64,000 bases of DNA from the NCBI GenBank assembly GCA_965240325.2, contig OZ251232.1, forward strand, positions 1,674,001-1,738,000. The letters run 5' to 3'. Below, in pieces: positions 31,744 to 42,296 of this stretch; positions within the stretch are counted from its first letter, which is position 1, and the number at the start of each line of letters is the position of its first letter. This stretch comes from Rebecca billardiae RCC1528 (taxonomy: Eukaryota > Haptophyta). The notes beneath the pieces were generated by a model, which did no database searches, had not been told where the DNA came from, and saw only the letters and a list, made by a program, of their open reading frames with translations. The translations under genes and the position numbers were made by a program.

Positions 31744-31826
<83 letters not shown>
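31744..31826. repeat. (CT)n microsatellite
   Basis: About 41 uninterrupted CT units, preceded by a short CA tract. It is complementary to the GA tract that starts 214 bp further on. Confidence 0.95.
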
Positions 31827-31828
<2 letters not shown>

Positions 31829-32038
31829 ATATATCGGACGACGATAATATGCGACGGCACGGGGTGACGACTAACTAATATCGGCGGCGGAATAAGCTGG
31901 TATAGCGTCGCTAATTCTAGGGGGTCCATGACAGCAGCCCACTGATTTGTGATTTTCGACAACCATGCGATTCAGGTGTCTGACGAGCAAGGCGCTTGCG
32001 AAGGCACCCACAAATATGTCCTGGAACCCAGCCCAGCC

Positions 32039-32040
<2 letters not shown>

Positions 32041-32128
<88 letters not shown>
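32041..32128. repeat. (GA)n microsatellite
   Basis: About 44 uninterrupted GA units. Together with 31744-31826 it forms an inverted repeat with arms of about 83 bp. Confidence 0.95.
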
Positions 32129-32130
<2 letters not shown>

Positions 32131-32851
32131 ATTATAGCTCGACTGCGCAATAGCTAGTCAATTATAGTACTACTCACATTTATTTTGTGAACGCCTGTCG
32201 CGTCAATCTTATCGATCGTCGCGTCGTCCTTATGAATACGCTCAGATATTGTCATGGACTCCGCCTGCTGTCGTCTACTGCAAGCAGTAGCAGAGACCGC
32301 AGCAGCAGCTAATTCCGCTCAGACTGCTGGCAGAGCGAGCCGTCACCGGGACGGTGGCGCCGCGCACACCGCCAGTGGCGCCGCCAGCGGCATCACGCCT
32401 TCACGGCACCGCCGGCGGGGCGCGGCGGCACTTATCCGCGATGTCTCCTGGGCCACTCACTCACTCAGACCTGGGCGGACAATGCGGACATATTTGCCCG
32501 CGGTACTCCGCCTCCGGCTCGTCGGTGATAACATAGTCTCTCTGTGACTGACTCATCAGACGAGACATGGCATCACTTCAGTCATTGACTTGCGCTCGGA
32601 CACGGCACAGTAATCACAATATGTGTTTGTGGGCGGTCTGGCGGCGCGCGGGCCCCACCGGGCCGCGGTCACCGTGCATCTGCATGGCGCCGCGATCGGC
32701 TGTCAGACTTGGGCCTGGCTGCCGCCAGCCCGCTCGCGCCGCTTGCGGAGCCAGGCAGTTGGAGGAAGGGGTGAGCTCGCGAGGCAGCTTGCGTATCTCA
32801 CAGAAGTGCACACCGACCTTGCTTGTTCACCGTTGCCCTGCCCGCAGTGCG

Positions 32852-33271
32852 CTAATCCGACTCTTCCTGGGCATGCGCTTCCGCCATGGCCCCTTTCGCA
32901 TCCTCTTTGAGCTTTGCGAGCCACTCGCTCTTGCGCATGATATCGAGCAGAACCTCGTGATCGTTGTCCCCGTTGAGAAGGTCCTTCGAGTCCCAGGGAG
33001 GGTAGTCGGTGTTGTAACCCTCCTCGTCATACATGTCTTCGTCGCCTTCGAAGGGGAACTCGCCGTTGAAGTTCTCATGCGATGCGCGTGCGATCCAGAC
33101 GCGGCGCAGTGCGCCCTTCTCCGACTTGTACGCGCCAAGGATCTCGTGCTCGGAAAGCTGGAAGAGCTCAGCGTCGGAGAACGTGTGGCCACGATTGCAG
33201 CCTGAATTCGACGACGGGTACGTGGTCTGGATGGCGTACCACGGGTTTGCCTTCTGCCTCGGCGGGTCCAT
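32852..33271 (-). CDS. 139-aa protein of unknown function
   Basis: A clean single-exon frame encodes a hydrophilic protein rich in acidic and aromatic residues (for example SGCNRGHTFSDAELFQLSEH and FEGDEDMYDEEGYNTDYPPW), with an acidic C-terminus and no signal peptide or membrane span. Its base use is less GC-biased than neighbouring genes, but composition and residue order look like a real folded or partly ordered protein. A TATTTAAG element lies about 75 bp upstream on the minus strand (near 33346-33353). I recognise no family. Confidence 0.6.
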   Translation of the reverse strand: MDPPRQKANPWYAIQTTYPSSNSGCNRGHTFSDAELFQLSEHEILGAYKSEKGALRRVWIARASHENFNGEFPFEGDEDMYDEEGYNTDYPPWDSKDLLNGDNDHEVLLDIMRKSEWLAKLKEDAKGAMAEAHAQEESD

Positions 33272-33673
33272 TGCTTCCCTTTACGGCGCGGCCTTGTGAG
33301 CACTCGCGAGTCTGAGGGAGGACGAGGTGCTCACAAGCAGCGGTGATCCTTAAATAGCTGATCGGAAGAGAGTGCTGCGATATCGATCATCGATCTTCCC
33401 GCATCTCGCGCTGCGTGGAACAGTGGTGCCATTGAAGGACCATGATATCGAATATTTAACGGTCCTTTGATTGGTCGCCTGATTGATTGGCCTGCCATCC
33501 TGCTACACAATATGCATCGTCATTCGTCATATCGTCTTCATCACACCAATCAGAGTTTGAGTGATGAGTTCTTGTGCCTTGAGAAAACTTGATGCGTCAG
33601 GGTACATGCGCTGTGGAGTGTGAGAAGGTTTGCATCGGCTCATCGCCATGCGATTCGCTTCCGATTGAGTACA

Positions 33674-33727
33674 GGGGCGTCAATCTCGCCTGCCTGAGCT
33701 GTGTGCGTCTTATTCTTGGTAAACTGC
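33674..33727 (+). repeat. copy 2 of the dispersed ~60-bp motif
   Basis: It shares GGGCGTC, TCTCGCCTGCCTGAGCTGTG, TGCGTC, TTATTCTT and GGTAAACTG with the copy at 10614-10674, with a short internal deletion. Confidence 0.85.
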
Positions 33728-33730
33728 TGT

Positions 33731-33780
33731 ATCTCGCCTGCCTGAGCTGTGTGCGTCTCTTATTCTTATAGTAAGCTGTA
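33731..33780 (+). repeat. copy 3 of the dispersed ~60-bp motif
   Basis: This copy follows copy 2 directly in the same orientation. It keeps the complete TCTCTTATTCTTATAG segment and ends GTAAGCTGTA. Confidence 0.85.
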
Positions 33781-34595
33781 GTTAGGGACCCACCTCACTC
33801 ATCTGATCCGCCTCGCCCTCTTTGAGTCTTCGGCGCTCCGCGCTGGTCTGCGTGCGACGTGAGCGCACCGCGCGCGGCGCAGTGTAGTGACTGGCACGTC
33901 GGAGTGATTGGCCTGATACGGCGGAGTGAGCGCGCTACGGCACTCGGACTCGCGCACACTTACTCAGAATGTCAGGGCGGTAGTACTATTTAGTCATCAG
34001 TATATTATAATCATGTCAGAATTCAGGCAACAGACCCGGCGGTCCCGGGTCCGGCGCGCGCGCAGCGGCGCGCGCGACACTGCATCTGCTGCCGCCGCTG
34101 AGTCAGATCGAAGACTAATCGTCGCATGCCACGCCCGCGCCGTTATTTGCGTGCTCGTCATATTGCTCGCACTACTACTACGCCGTACGCGGGCCCCGGG
34201 GCAATAACGCCACCGGCCCGGCGGCGGCGGCCAACGGTATATACTGAGAGTAGTACCGGGACCGACGCGCCCGCATTATTCGGACTATACTCGTGTTAAA
34301 ACCGCCTGTCCGCCTGGCTCACCCGCGCGCGGCGCCAGCGCCGGCAGCGCGCCTGATGTCATCGATGATGGGCATGATGGCTACACTCACTAGCAGTAGT
34401 GAGAGCGTCGTCGATCACTGATGCGATGCATGTCGTGTTGCTGGGCGCAGTAGGCGGCAACAATAACATTATAATTATAAGAAATGCGGCGGCGCGCGCG
34501 CTGCCGCCTACACAGAGTCGTACTTAAAGCCGATTCCAAACGCCGGCTTGCGCCCGACGAGCGCGTCTGCGCAGCAGCTACGCAGCCTTCGACGG

Positions 34596-35220
34596 CTAGC
34601 TTGTCTCGGCGTACGCGCCGTCCCCGTCGGACGGGGACTCGCGGCCGTGGCCGCCCGGCGGGACGAGCCGGTTGTGCATCCCGCCCGCGCCCTCGTCCAT
34701 GCTGCGAAGCATGGCGTCGTAGCTGGGCGCCGGGCTCCGCGGCGAGTGCAGCCCGAGGTCGCGCTCGCGCTCACGCACCGCGTCGATCGTCGCCGAGACG
34801 ACGGCCATGTCCTTCTCGATCGTGTGCACGAAGTTCTCCACGTCGCCGAGCGCCTTGAGCGCGCCGTGGAAGTCTGCGTACATCTGCAGCCAGTGTCGGC
34901 TCTGCGCGGTGAAGCGCTTGGTCTCGCGCTGGAGGGTGCGGCTCTGGGCGTCGAGGCGCTGCTGGTTGCGCCAGACGCGCGACATGTCGGCGTTGAGCGC
35001 GTCCATCACCGCATGCGCAGCCGGACCGACGCTGTCAAGGGCGGCCTGCTTCTTGCGCTCTGTTGCGACGCGGGCCGGGCACGCGGGCGCACGCAGCTCG
35101 GTCAAGCGCATGCGCTGGGCTGAGGGTGCGGCCAGATGCACTCGAAGGAGCACACGGACCTGTGTCTAGCGCGTGCTGCGCTCGGCGCGCCTCGCTCTCG
35201 GCGAGGATGTTGCCCAACAT
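34596..35220 (-). CDS. BLOC1S1: BLOC-1 subunit 1 (GCN5L1) homologue
   Basis: Exon 35160-35220 and exon 34596-35059 (minus strand) join in phase 1 to give 174 residues, beginning MLGNILAESEARRAQH and continuing ERKKQAALDSV. Animal BLOC1S1 starts MLSRLLKEHQ... and has the same ERK/KR-rich helix. The core (about 40-110: RNQQRLDAQSRTLQRET, LGDVENFVHTIEKDM) is the conserved GCN5L1 helical domain, including the GDVENW-like motif. The 100-bp intron has donor CAG|GTCCGT and acceptor CAACAG|AG. BLOC1S1 acts in BLOC-1/BORC complexes on endosome and lysosome traffic. The last 60 residues are a Gly/Ser/Pro-rich extension absent from the short animal protein. Confidence 0.92.
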
Positions 35221-36506
35221 CTTGTGCTGTCAGTCGCAGTCGTTCAAGCCGGCCATGCTGCAGACCGCGCGATTTTCCAAGCTGAAAGCAGGAAAAAAGT
35301 AAAAAAACACGACGACGCGACATTCCGCGGGTGAATGTATTTTGGCTGTTACACCGCACCTTTCTGCCGTATGAGTGCACTCGAGCGAAAACGTGCCAGG
35401 CTAGGCATGCGCGGCCCAGTGCGGGCTAGGCATCGGGGGCGATGCCTAGCCCGGCCAGGCTAGGCATTCGCCCATACTGTACCCTCGCGTCTTCAGAACT
35501 TTCGGAAACGAAAGTCGCGCAAAGGCGGCCCCGGTCTTCTTTCACGGCGGCGCAAGGGGCGCGGGGGCGCTGGCTCGCGATCCGAAGGGCAGTCGCTCGC
35601 GACCTCGCTTGGGCGGCGGCAGCGGCGCTGCGGCATACTGTTTGCCACCCGCGCGGCTGTGTGCGATCGCGCGGTCCCGTTCGTCGCCACGCCGCGCGCG
35701 ACCGTTCACGGCACAGTCTTTCCGCACTGTGAGCACCCCTTGCCAGCGCACGGCGGCGGAGAGCCCAGACAGCCCGTCACGCGCGCGACGTCCTTGTGGG
35801 ATGCGATGTACCCAGGTTCTTTGGGTTCCCGGAGGCATGCGCTTGCCCACGGGGTGGGCAAGAGGATCATGGACGACTGCTGCGCTGTCCATGCCTCGTT
35901 GACCGATTGGCAGACGATGACTCATCTTGCAGCAGTAGAGAGTGGTCTGGATGCTGAACAGGCTCACCAAAACGCAGGCGCATGCTAGCATTAGGGTGAG
36001 TACATCGCATCCCACAAGGACGTCGCGCGCGTGACGGGCTGTCTGGGCTCTCCGCCGCCGTGCGCTGGCAAGGGGTGCTCACAGTGCGGAAAGACTGTGC
36101 CGTGAACGGTCGCGCGCGGCGTGGCGACGAACGGGACCGCGCGATCGCACACAGCCGCGCGGGTGGCAAACAGTATGCCGCAGCGCCGCTGCCGCCGCCC
36201 AAGCGAGGTCGCGAGCGACTGCCCTTCGGATCGCGAGCCAGCGCCCCCGCGCCCCTTGCGCCGCCGTGAAAGAAGACCGGGGCCGCCTTTGCGCGACTTT
36301 CGTTTCCGAAAGTTCTGACGACGCGAGGGTATGGGCGAATGCCTAGCCTGGCCGGGCTAGGCATCGCCCCCGATGCCTAGCCCGCACTGGGCCGCGCATG
36401 CCTAGCCTGGCACGTTTTCGCTCGAGTGCACTCCGTATGTAACCGGTCCCGCGCCCAGTTCGGGGCCCGGTGCTGATTGGCGACTCGGGCTGAAACCACC
36501 ACCACC
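35221..36506. other. spacer occupied mostly by a long inverted repeat
   Basis: Apart from the hairpin at 35373-36433, only about 150 bp on the left and 73 bp on the right remain. The coiled-coil gene starts at 36507. Confidence 0.7.
35373..36433. repeat. long, nearly identical inverted repeat (439/434-bp arms, 188-bp loop)
   Basis: The left arm 35373-35811 and the right arm 36000-36433 are reverse complements. The only differences I could find are a 5-bp indel and one substitution near 35480-35490. Each arm's outer end carries its own hairpin (GGGCTAGGCATCG with its complement, separated by four G) and several GCTAGGCAT words. The unique loop spans 35812-35999. Open frames in the arms are mirrored copies of each other and do not resemble proteins. 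No transposase is present. It may be a foldback-type mobile element, or a locus whose transcript forms long double-stranded RNA. Confidence 0.95.
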
Positions 36507-39500
36507 ATGGTGGCGGGCTCCGCAGCCGCGGCGGCGGCAGAGGACCAGGCCACGCCGATCGTCACGCAGGAGATCGGGCAGCTGCAGTCGCACGACGAGT
36601 TCGCCGTGACCTGCAAGCTCGTCGTCGACGAGGCGTGGGACCGCGTACGCGAGCTCGTGCGCCAGATTGTGGACGAGGAGGATGGAGTCTTCCTGTACAA
36701 GCTCACGCGGATCGCGCAGGCGTACCCCGAGGTGCTGCAGTGCGTGACGGACCGGCGCGAGACGCTGATGGCGCAGGTGGGCGAGAAGCTCGACCCCGTG
36801 CGCTCGGGCCTCGTCTTCCGCGTGCAGAAGACGCTCACCGAGCTCACCGCGCTCCAGCTCTCGCAGCGGCGCGAGCGCGAGAAGGAGCGCGCGCAGACCG
36901 ACGCGGAGCGGCTCGACATCCAGCGGCGCGCGGCGGAGGTGGACCGCGCGCACAAGCAGGTCGAGGCGGAGCGCAAGCTACGCACCGAGCTGCGCACCAA
37001 GGAGGTCGAGATCGAGACGCGCATGCTCGGCGAGCTCGACAAGGTGCGCGGCGCGCGCTCGCGGCGCGGCCCGGCCCCGCCTGCGCGCGCTGCGAAGCGC
37101 GCTGCGAGGCGCGCGCGCTGAGTGCGCCGCCGGCGCCCGGCCCCGCCCGCCCGCCCGCCCGCACGGCGCCGCGCCGCGCGCAGATCTCCGAGGAGCACGC
37201 CGAGGAGGTGCGCCAGATGATCGTGCGCAACGAGCTGCGCGAGAAAGAGTCGGCGGCGCGTGAGAAGCGGTACGTCGACCAGGTCGACGATCTGAAGGAG
37301 CGGCTGCGCAAGGCGGTGGGCGTGGCGGAGGCGAAGGACGCGGAGATCACGCAGCTGAGCCTCGAGCTCGACGCGCACAAGTCGGTCAACGAGAAGCTCG
37401 TCGAGTCCAACGAGTCCAAGGCGAAGCAGATTGAAGACACAGAGAGCCGCCTGGAGGTCGTGCGCACGTCACTCTCCGAGCAGGTGGACGCGCTGCGCTC
37501 CGAGCTCGAGACGTCGCGGCAGGAGGTGAACCAGGCGAAGAACCTGGCGAACGAGCTCGAGGCGGCCGCGCGGCGCGCCTCCTCCGAGAACGAGGCGCTC
37601 CTCGTGCGCAACCTCGAGCTCGAGGAGCAGTACCGCGTCGTGCAGCTCGAGCTCGACAAGTCGATCGGCGAGGTGAAGGACCTGCAGCGGCAGGTGAAGA
37701 AGTTCATCGGGCTGCGCGAGCAGTACGAGCAGGAGAAGACGGACGCGGTGGCGCGCGAGCAGGCCAAGGCGCGCGCCGAGCGCCACTCCCTCCTCGAGCA
37801 CCTGCGCGACAAGGTCTCCATGCTGCGCGCGACGTCGGTCAACACGACGCGCGCGGCCGTGCGGTTTGCACTCGACCAGTGCCGCAAGGAGCTCTTCGCC
37901 GAGGCGCGCGAGCGGCTGGAGGACATGCTCACGAACCACCGCGACGGGCTCGGGCCGCGCTTCGACTCGCTCAAGCTCGAGAACGCCGCGCTCCAGCGCG
38001 AGCTCGGCGCCGCGCGCGACGCGTGGCGCGGCAAGCTCGCCGAGACGAGGCGCGAGCGCGACATTGCGGAGCGCGTGGCGCGCGGCGCGCTGCGCGCGGC
38101 GGACGCGGAGATCGACGAGGCGCGGCTCGCGCTGCGGAACGCGGACCGGCGCGCGGAGGGGATGATCGCCGCCGCGCTCGCCGGCGCGCAGGCCGAGGCC
38201 GAGCGCGTCGCCGCGCGCGACGCGGCCGTGCACGCGCGGCGCGACGTCGACGACGGGATTCTACGCGCGGAGACAGAGCGCACCGAGAGGTTCTACTTCG
38301 ACGCTCGCGAGCGGCTCAAGTCGGCCAAGACGGAGGTGGCGGAGGCGAACTCGCAGATGGCGGTGCTCGTGAAGCGCAACGACCAGCTCCGCCTCGAGGC
38401 CGAGCACGCCGACGCGTGGGGCCTCGTCCGGCTCGAGTGGGTCAGGGAGGCGGCCGAGGCGGACCTCAAGAGACTCGAGGCCGAGCTTGGGCGCAACACG
38501 CGCGCGGCGCAGGCGGACTTCAAGGAGAAGGTGGCGGAGCTGCAGCGGCGCGAGGTGTACTGGACGGAGAAGTACGCGGCGCGCGAGACCGAGCTCACCG
38601 CCAAGTACGAGGACGCCGAGCTGCGCGCGACCGACGTGATGGCCGCGCAGGGCGAGCTGCGTCGCCAGCTGCGCTCCGAGTGGGAGGGCCGAATGGCAGT
38701 CTACCAGAAGCAATTGGACGTGCCGCTGATGGTGCTCGAGTCGGCGCTGGCGGACGCGGACGCGGAGTTCCCGAAGCTGCGGCTCGAGCACCGCGCCGTC
38801 GTGCGCGCCGAGCGCAAGGTCGTCGAGACCGCCAAGCAGGAGGTCGCGCTCCACGTCGAGGCGAAGCAGACCGCCGAGGCGCGGCTGAGCACGTACATGA
38901 CGTCGAACAAGTACATCATGACGCAGGAGCAGGCGGAGACGCTGTACAAGCTGAGCCGGACGGACAAGGTGGAGATGGTGGGCGAGGACGGCACGGCCGC
39001 GAGCACCACCGTCCTCGACGCCGCGCGCAACGAGGCCGAGGCCGTGCGCGCGCAGCTCGACAAGCAGCGGCTGGCGCGCATGCGCCGCGCCAAGACGGCG
39101 CAGTACGGCCTGCACCGGCGCATGCAGCAGGAGCGCATGCACTCGCGGCGCGCGGTGACCGCGGGCGGCGCGAGCGGGAGCGGCGGGCGCGGCAGGCTCG
39201 TCGGCGCCGAGGCGCCCATGCCCATGCTCGAGCACGGCGATGCGGCGCCCGTCTCGCCGGGCCCGCGCGCCATCGGCGGCCGCTCGCCGCGCGGCAGCGC
39301 TGAGGGCGCCGTCGGCGGCGGCCGCTCGGGCGGCGGGCTGGGCGGCGGGCTGGGCGGCGGGCTGGGCGGCGGGCTGGGCGGCGGGCTGGGCGGCGGGCTG
39401 GGCGGCGGGCTGGGCGGCGGGCTGGGCGGCGGGCTGGGCGGCGAGCTTGGCGCCGGCGCCGGCGCCAGCGGCATGGGCGCGATCGGCGAGGACGACGGCG

Positions 39501-41340
39501 ACGAGCCCGCGCCGGCCGGGCTGGCGCGAGGCGCGCCGCCGCGCTCGCCCTCTCGCTCTCCGCGCTCGAGCTTTGGCGAGCAGCAGCCGCCGGGCACGGC
39601 CGCGTCGGCGGGCGGCGCCTCGTCCGCGCGCACCACGCGCGAGGGCGGCCCGCGGCCCGGCCGCTCCGAGCTCGCGGTGGAGAGCCTCGCGGCCGAGGGC
39701 AGCGGCGGCTCCGACAGCGCTGCGATGCCAGAGGGACTAATCACTTCTCCGGCGCGCCGCGCCAGCCTGGGCAAGGTTGGGAGTGCGCGCGCGGCCTACG
39801 GCTTCAAGCAGCCAGAGGGCGGCGGCGGCGCGGCGGAGGGCTCCGAGCCCGGCGCGGAGCCGAAGCTGCACACGCGCTTCGGCGGCGCGCCGCTCGACAA
39901 GGAGCTCGACCCGACGGCGGTGCAGCAGCGCACGGGGAAGGTATACGCCGGCTCGCTCGTCGGCGGCGGGATGGGCTTTTATACCGCGTCTCTCTTCGAC
40001 CGGAACAAGCCGCCGCCGCGGCAGGCGGGCCGGGTGACGCGGCCCTCGCGCGAGTCGTCGGAGGACGACGAGGAGCCGCCCGACGAGCAGGAGGAGGAGC
40101 TCAACCTCGAGGACACCGACGTCGCGCGCGACCTCGCGCGCCTCCAGGTGCGGTTCAAGCGCACGCTGGCGCGCGCGATGGCTCTGGAGCAGCAGGTGTT
40201 CGCGATCGACGCCGAGCTCGAGAAGACGGCGCAGATGCACGCGGCGGCGGAGGCGCAGGTGCACGTCGAGGAGGCGAAGACGGTGGCGCTCAAGGGGCGG
40301 ATCGCCGCGCTCGAGAGCCACTTCTCCGACGAGCAGGTGCAGATGAAGAACCTCGAGAATGAGCGCAGGCTGCGCCTCGCCTCGCTAGCGCTCCAGGTGA
40401 GCGCGCGCGCACGCGGCGCGGCGCGCGCGCACGCGGCGCGGCGCGCGCGCGGCGCGGCGAGTGCGGCGCGGCGCGGCGAGTGCGGCGCGGCGTGGCGCGG
40501 CGCGGCGCGGCGTGGCGAGAGTGGCGCGGCGTGGCGAGAGTGGCGCGGCGCGCGCGCCTCCTCCTCCTCGTGTGCACGCGCGCGCGGGCGATGCGCGCGC
40601 GCGGCTCACGCGCTCGCCGCGCCGGCGCGCTCCTTCTCTGCCGTCACGTCTGCGCGCGCGCAGGCCCAGCTGCCGCCGCCGCACAACGCGCAGGCGATCC
40701 AGGAGCTGCGCGCCATTCCGGACGAGGAGCGCCGGCCGGAGGACTGGCAGGCGCTCACCGCCGAGCTGCTCTCCTCCAACCACCAGCTGCAGGAGGAGGT
40801 GCAGACACTCGAAAAGGTGTGTGTGCGGAGCGCGCATCCGCGCGCCCACGCATCGGCGCGCGTCCGCGCGTCCGCGCGTCCGCGCGTCCGCGCGAGGCCG
40901 AGCGGCGCGCGCGTGCTCACACTCGCGCCGGTGCCATCGCGTCCACCGCGCGCGCGCCCGCAGGCGACGGTCGAGCAGTCGGACCTGCTCGAGGGGCGCA
41001 TCCACGACCTCAACTCCGCCCTTGACAGACTGTACCATGTGGTGGCCGAGTCGAACCCCGAGATGATCTATCGCGCCAACGAGCTCGAGGGTTTAGTCGG
41101 CCTGCGCGACCTGCAGATTGAGAAGCTTCTCAAGCTTCTCACCAAGCAGAGGAAGCGCGTCGCCTCGGTCGGGGACGACCTGTCGCTCGCGCTCTCGCTG
41201 TTCCCCTCGCTCGCGCCCGTGCTGCAGCACGCGCGCAGGTTTCACGAGCATCGCACGGTGCTGGCACTCGAGGGGCAGGCGTTGGGTCAGGGCGGCGAGA
41301 CGGGCGGCGAAGGCGGAGGCGCGGGCGGAGCCGACGGCGA

Positions 41341-41385
<45 letters not shown>

Positions 41386-42067
41386 CGGCGGAGGCGGCGG
41401 CGGCGGCGGCGGAGGCAAGGGCGAGGTGCAGTGGCGCAAGTACGCGGCCCTGGAGGGCAACTGGGTGATGCCCGAGCGCAACCGCGAGCCGCCGTCGCTC
41501 GGCGGCCTGCACGCCGCCTCGTCCGCCATGCACCCATCCTCTGCTCTGCCCGCGCTGGGCAGCAAGGACGCACGGACGCCGACGGGGCGGCGGACCAAGT
41601 CCAAGACACCGCGCACGCCCGGCCGGCTGTCGGAGTCGGCGGGGCGCGCGGGCGCGCGCACGCCCTCGCTCGACCTCAGGCCCATCCCGGCGGGCAACGA
41701 GCTGCTGGTCCACCCGCTCGCGCCGGGACGGCCGGAGACGCCCGCGCAGTGGCTGTCGAGCGAGAACGCGTACGGCGTGGGCAACGCGCCCGCGCTCCGG
41801 CAAGGGCGGCCGCGCACGACCATCGGCCTGCACCGCTCGATGAGCGAGCACATCGCCGCGAGCAATGAGCTCACGGCGTCGCTCAAGGCCGCGCCCGACA
41901 TCCCGACGGCGCTGCTGGCGCCCATGAGTTGTGACCGTGGCTTCATCATCTCTGCGCCGACAGCGCCGCCGAGGCAAGCGGGTCGCGGGGTTGGTGGCGC
42001 GATGAGCGGCGGCGCGAGCGGGTTGGGATCGGAGCTCTCGCATCTCACCGCGAGCTCGAGCTACTAG
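36507..42067 (+). CDS. large coiled-coil protein with Gly-rich repeats (four exons)
   Basis: Exons 36507-37043, 37184-40396, 40664-40816 and 40964-42067, all phase 0, give 1668 residues. The start has a strong context (ACCACCATGG). Long coiled coils occupy about 110-860 and 1120-1260, and shorter helices follow near 1300-1400. Between them lies a low-complexity region with ten units of LGGG (about 897-936) and Ser/Pro/Arg stretches. A second Gly run lies at about 1424-1453. The C-terminus is Pro/Arg/Thr-rich with SKTPRTPGR-like basic motifs. No motor or catalytic domain is seen. A cytoskeletal, centriolar or flagellar scaffold role is plausible but only inferred. Donors are AAG|GTGCGC, CAG|GTGAGC and AAG|GTGTGT. 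Introns 2 and 3 have lengths divisible by three and no stop. Confidence 0.85.
39337..39457 (+). repeat. 12-bp coding minisatellite (Leu-Gly-Gly-Gly)
   Basis: Nine exact copies of GGCGGCGGGCTG, and one variant ending in GAGCTT, lie in frame within the coiled-coil gene. Confidence 0.95.
41335..41417 (+). repeat. (GGC)n coding microsatellite (poly-Gly)
   Basis: About 26 nearly pure GGC/GGT/GGA codons encode a Gly tract in the last exon of the coiled-coil gene. Confidence 0.9.
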
Positions 42068-42296
42068 ATTGATGATGGTAGATGCTGTGCGCATGACAGT
42101 GTGATGTCAAATCGATCCGCCTGCTATACGTCAATCGTCATCATCACCTCATCACGACCGTCGCCGTACAGCATTGACGATGCATCACTACTGAGTCACA
42201 CTGTCACGCGCGGCGGGCAGCGCCCAGCGGCGGTCGGCGGTGCGCCACTGCGCGGACTGCGCCGGTGCGCGCCCTCGCGAACGCCGCCGGTCCGAG

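Larger units (their letters stand above)
31265..32851. other. gene-free region with large microsatellites
   Basis: The stretch holds an AAT repeat (31377-31414), a CT tract (31744-31826) and a GA tract (32041-32128). The remaining sequence shows no coding signal or recognised element. Confidence 0.65.
33272..34595. other. intergenic region with dispersed motif copies
   Basis: Two adjacent copies of the dispersed ~60-bp motif lie at 33674-33780. The rest is unique non-coding DNA. A short open frame at about 34013-34207 has no family resemblance. Confidence 0.55.

Noticed and set aside
31663-32150. Open frames reading ER or SL repeats
   Set aside because: They are translations of the CT and GA microsatellites.
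35493-36364. Open frames inside the long inverted repeat
   Set aside because: The same short peptide appears in both arms only because the arms are reverse complements. The longer frame crosses from arm to loop and has no protein-like features.
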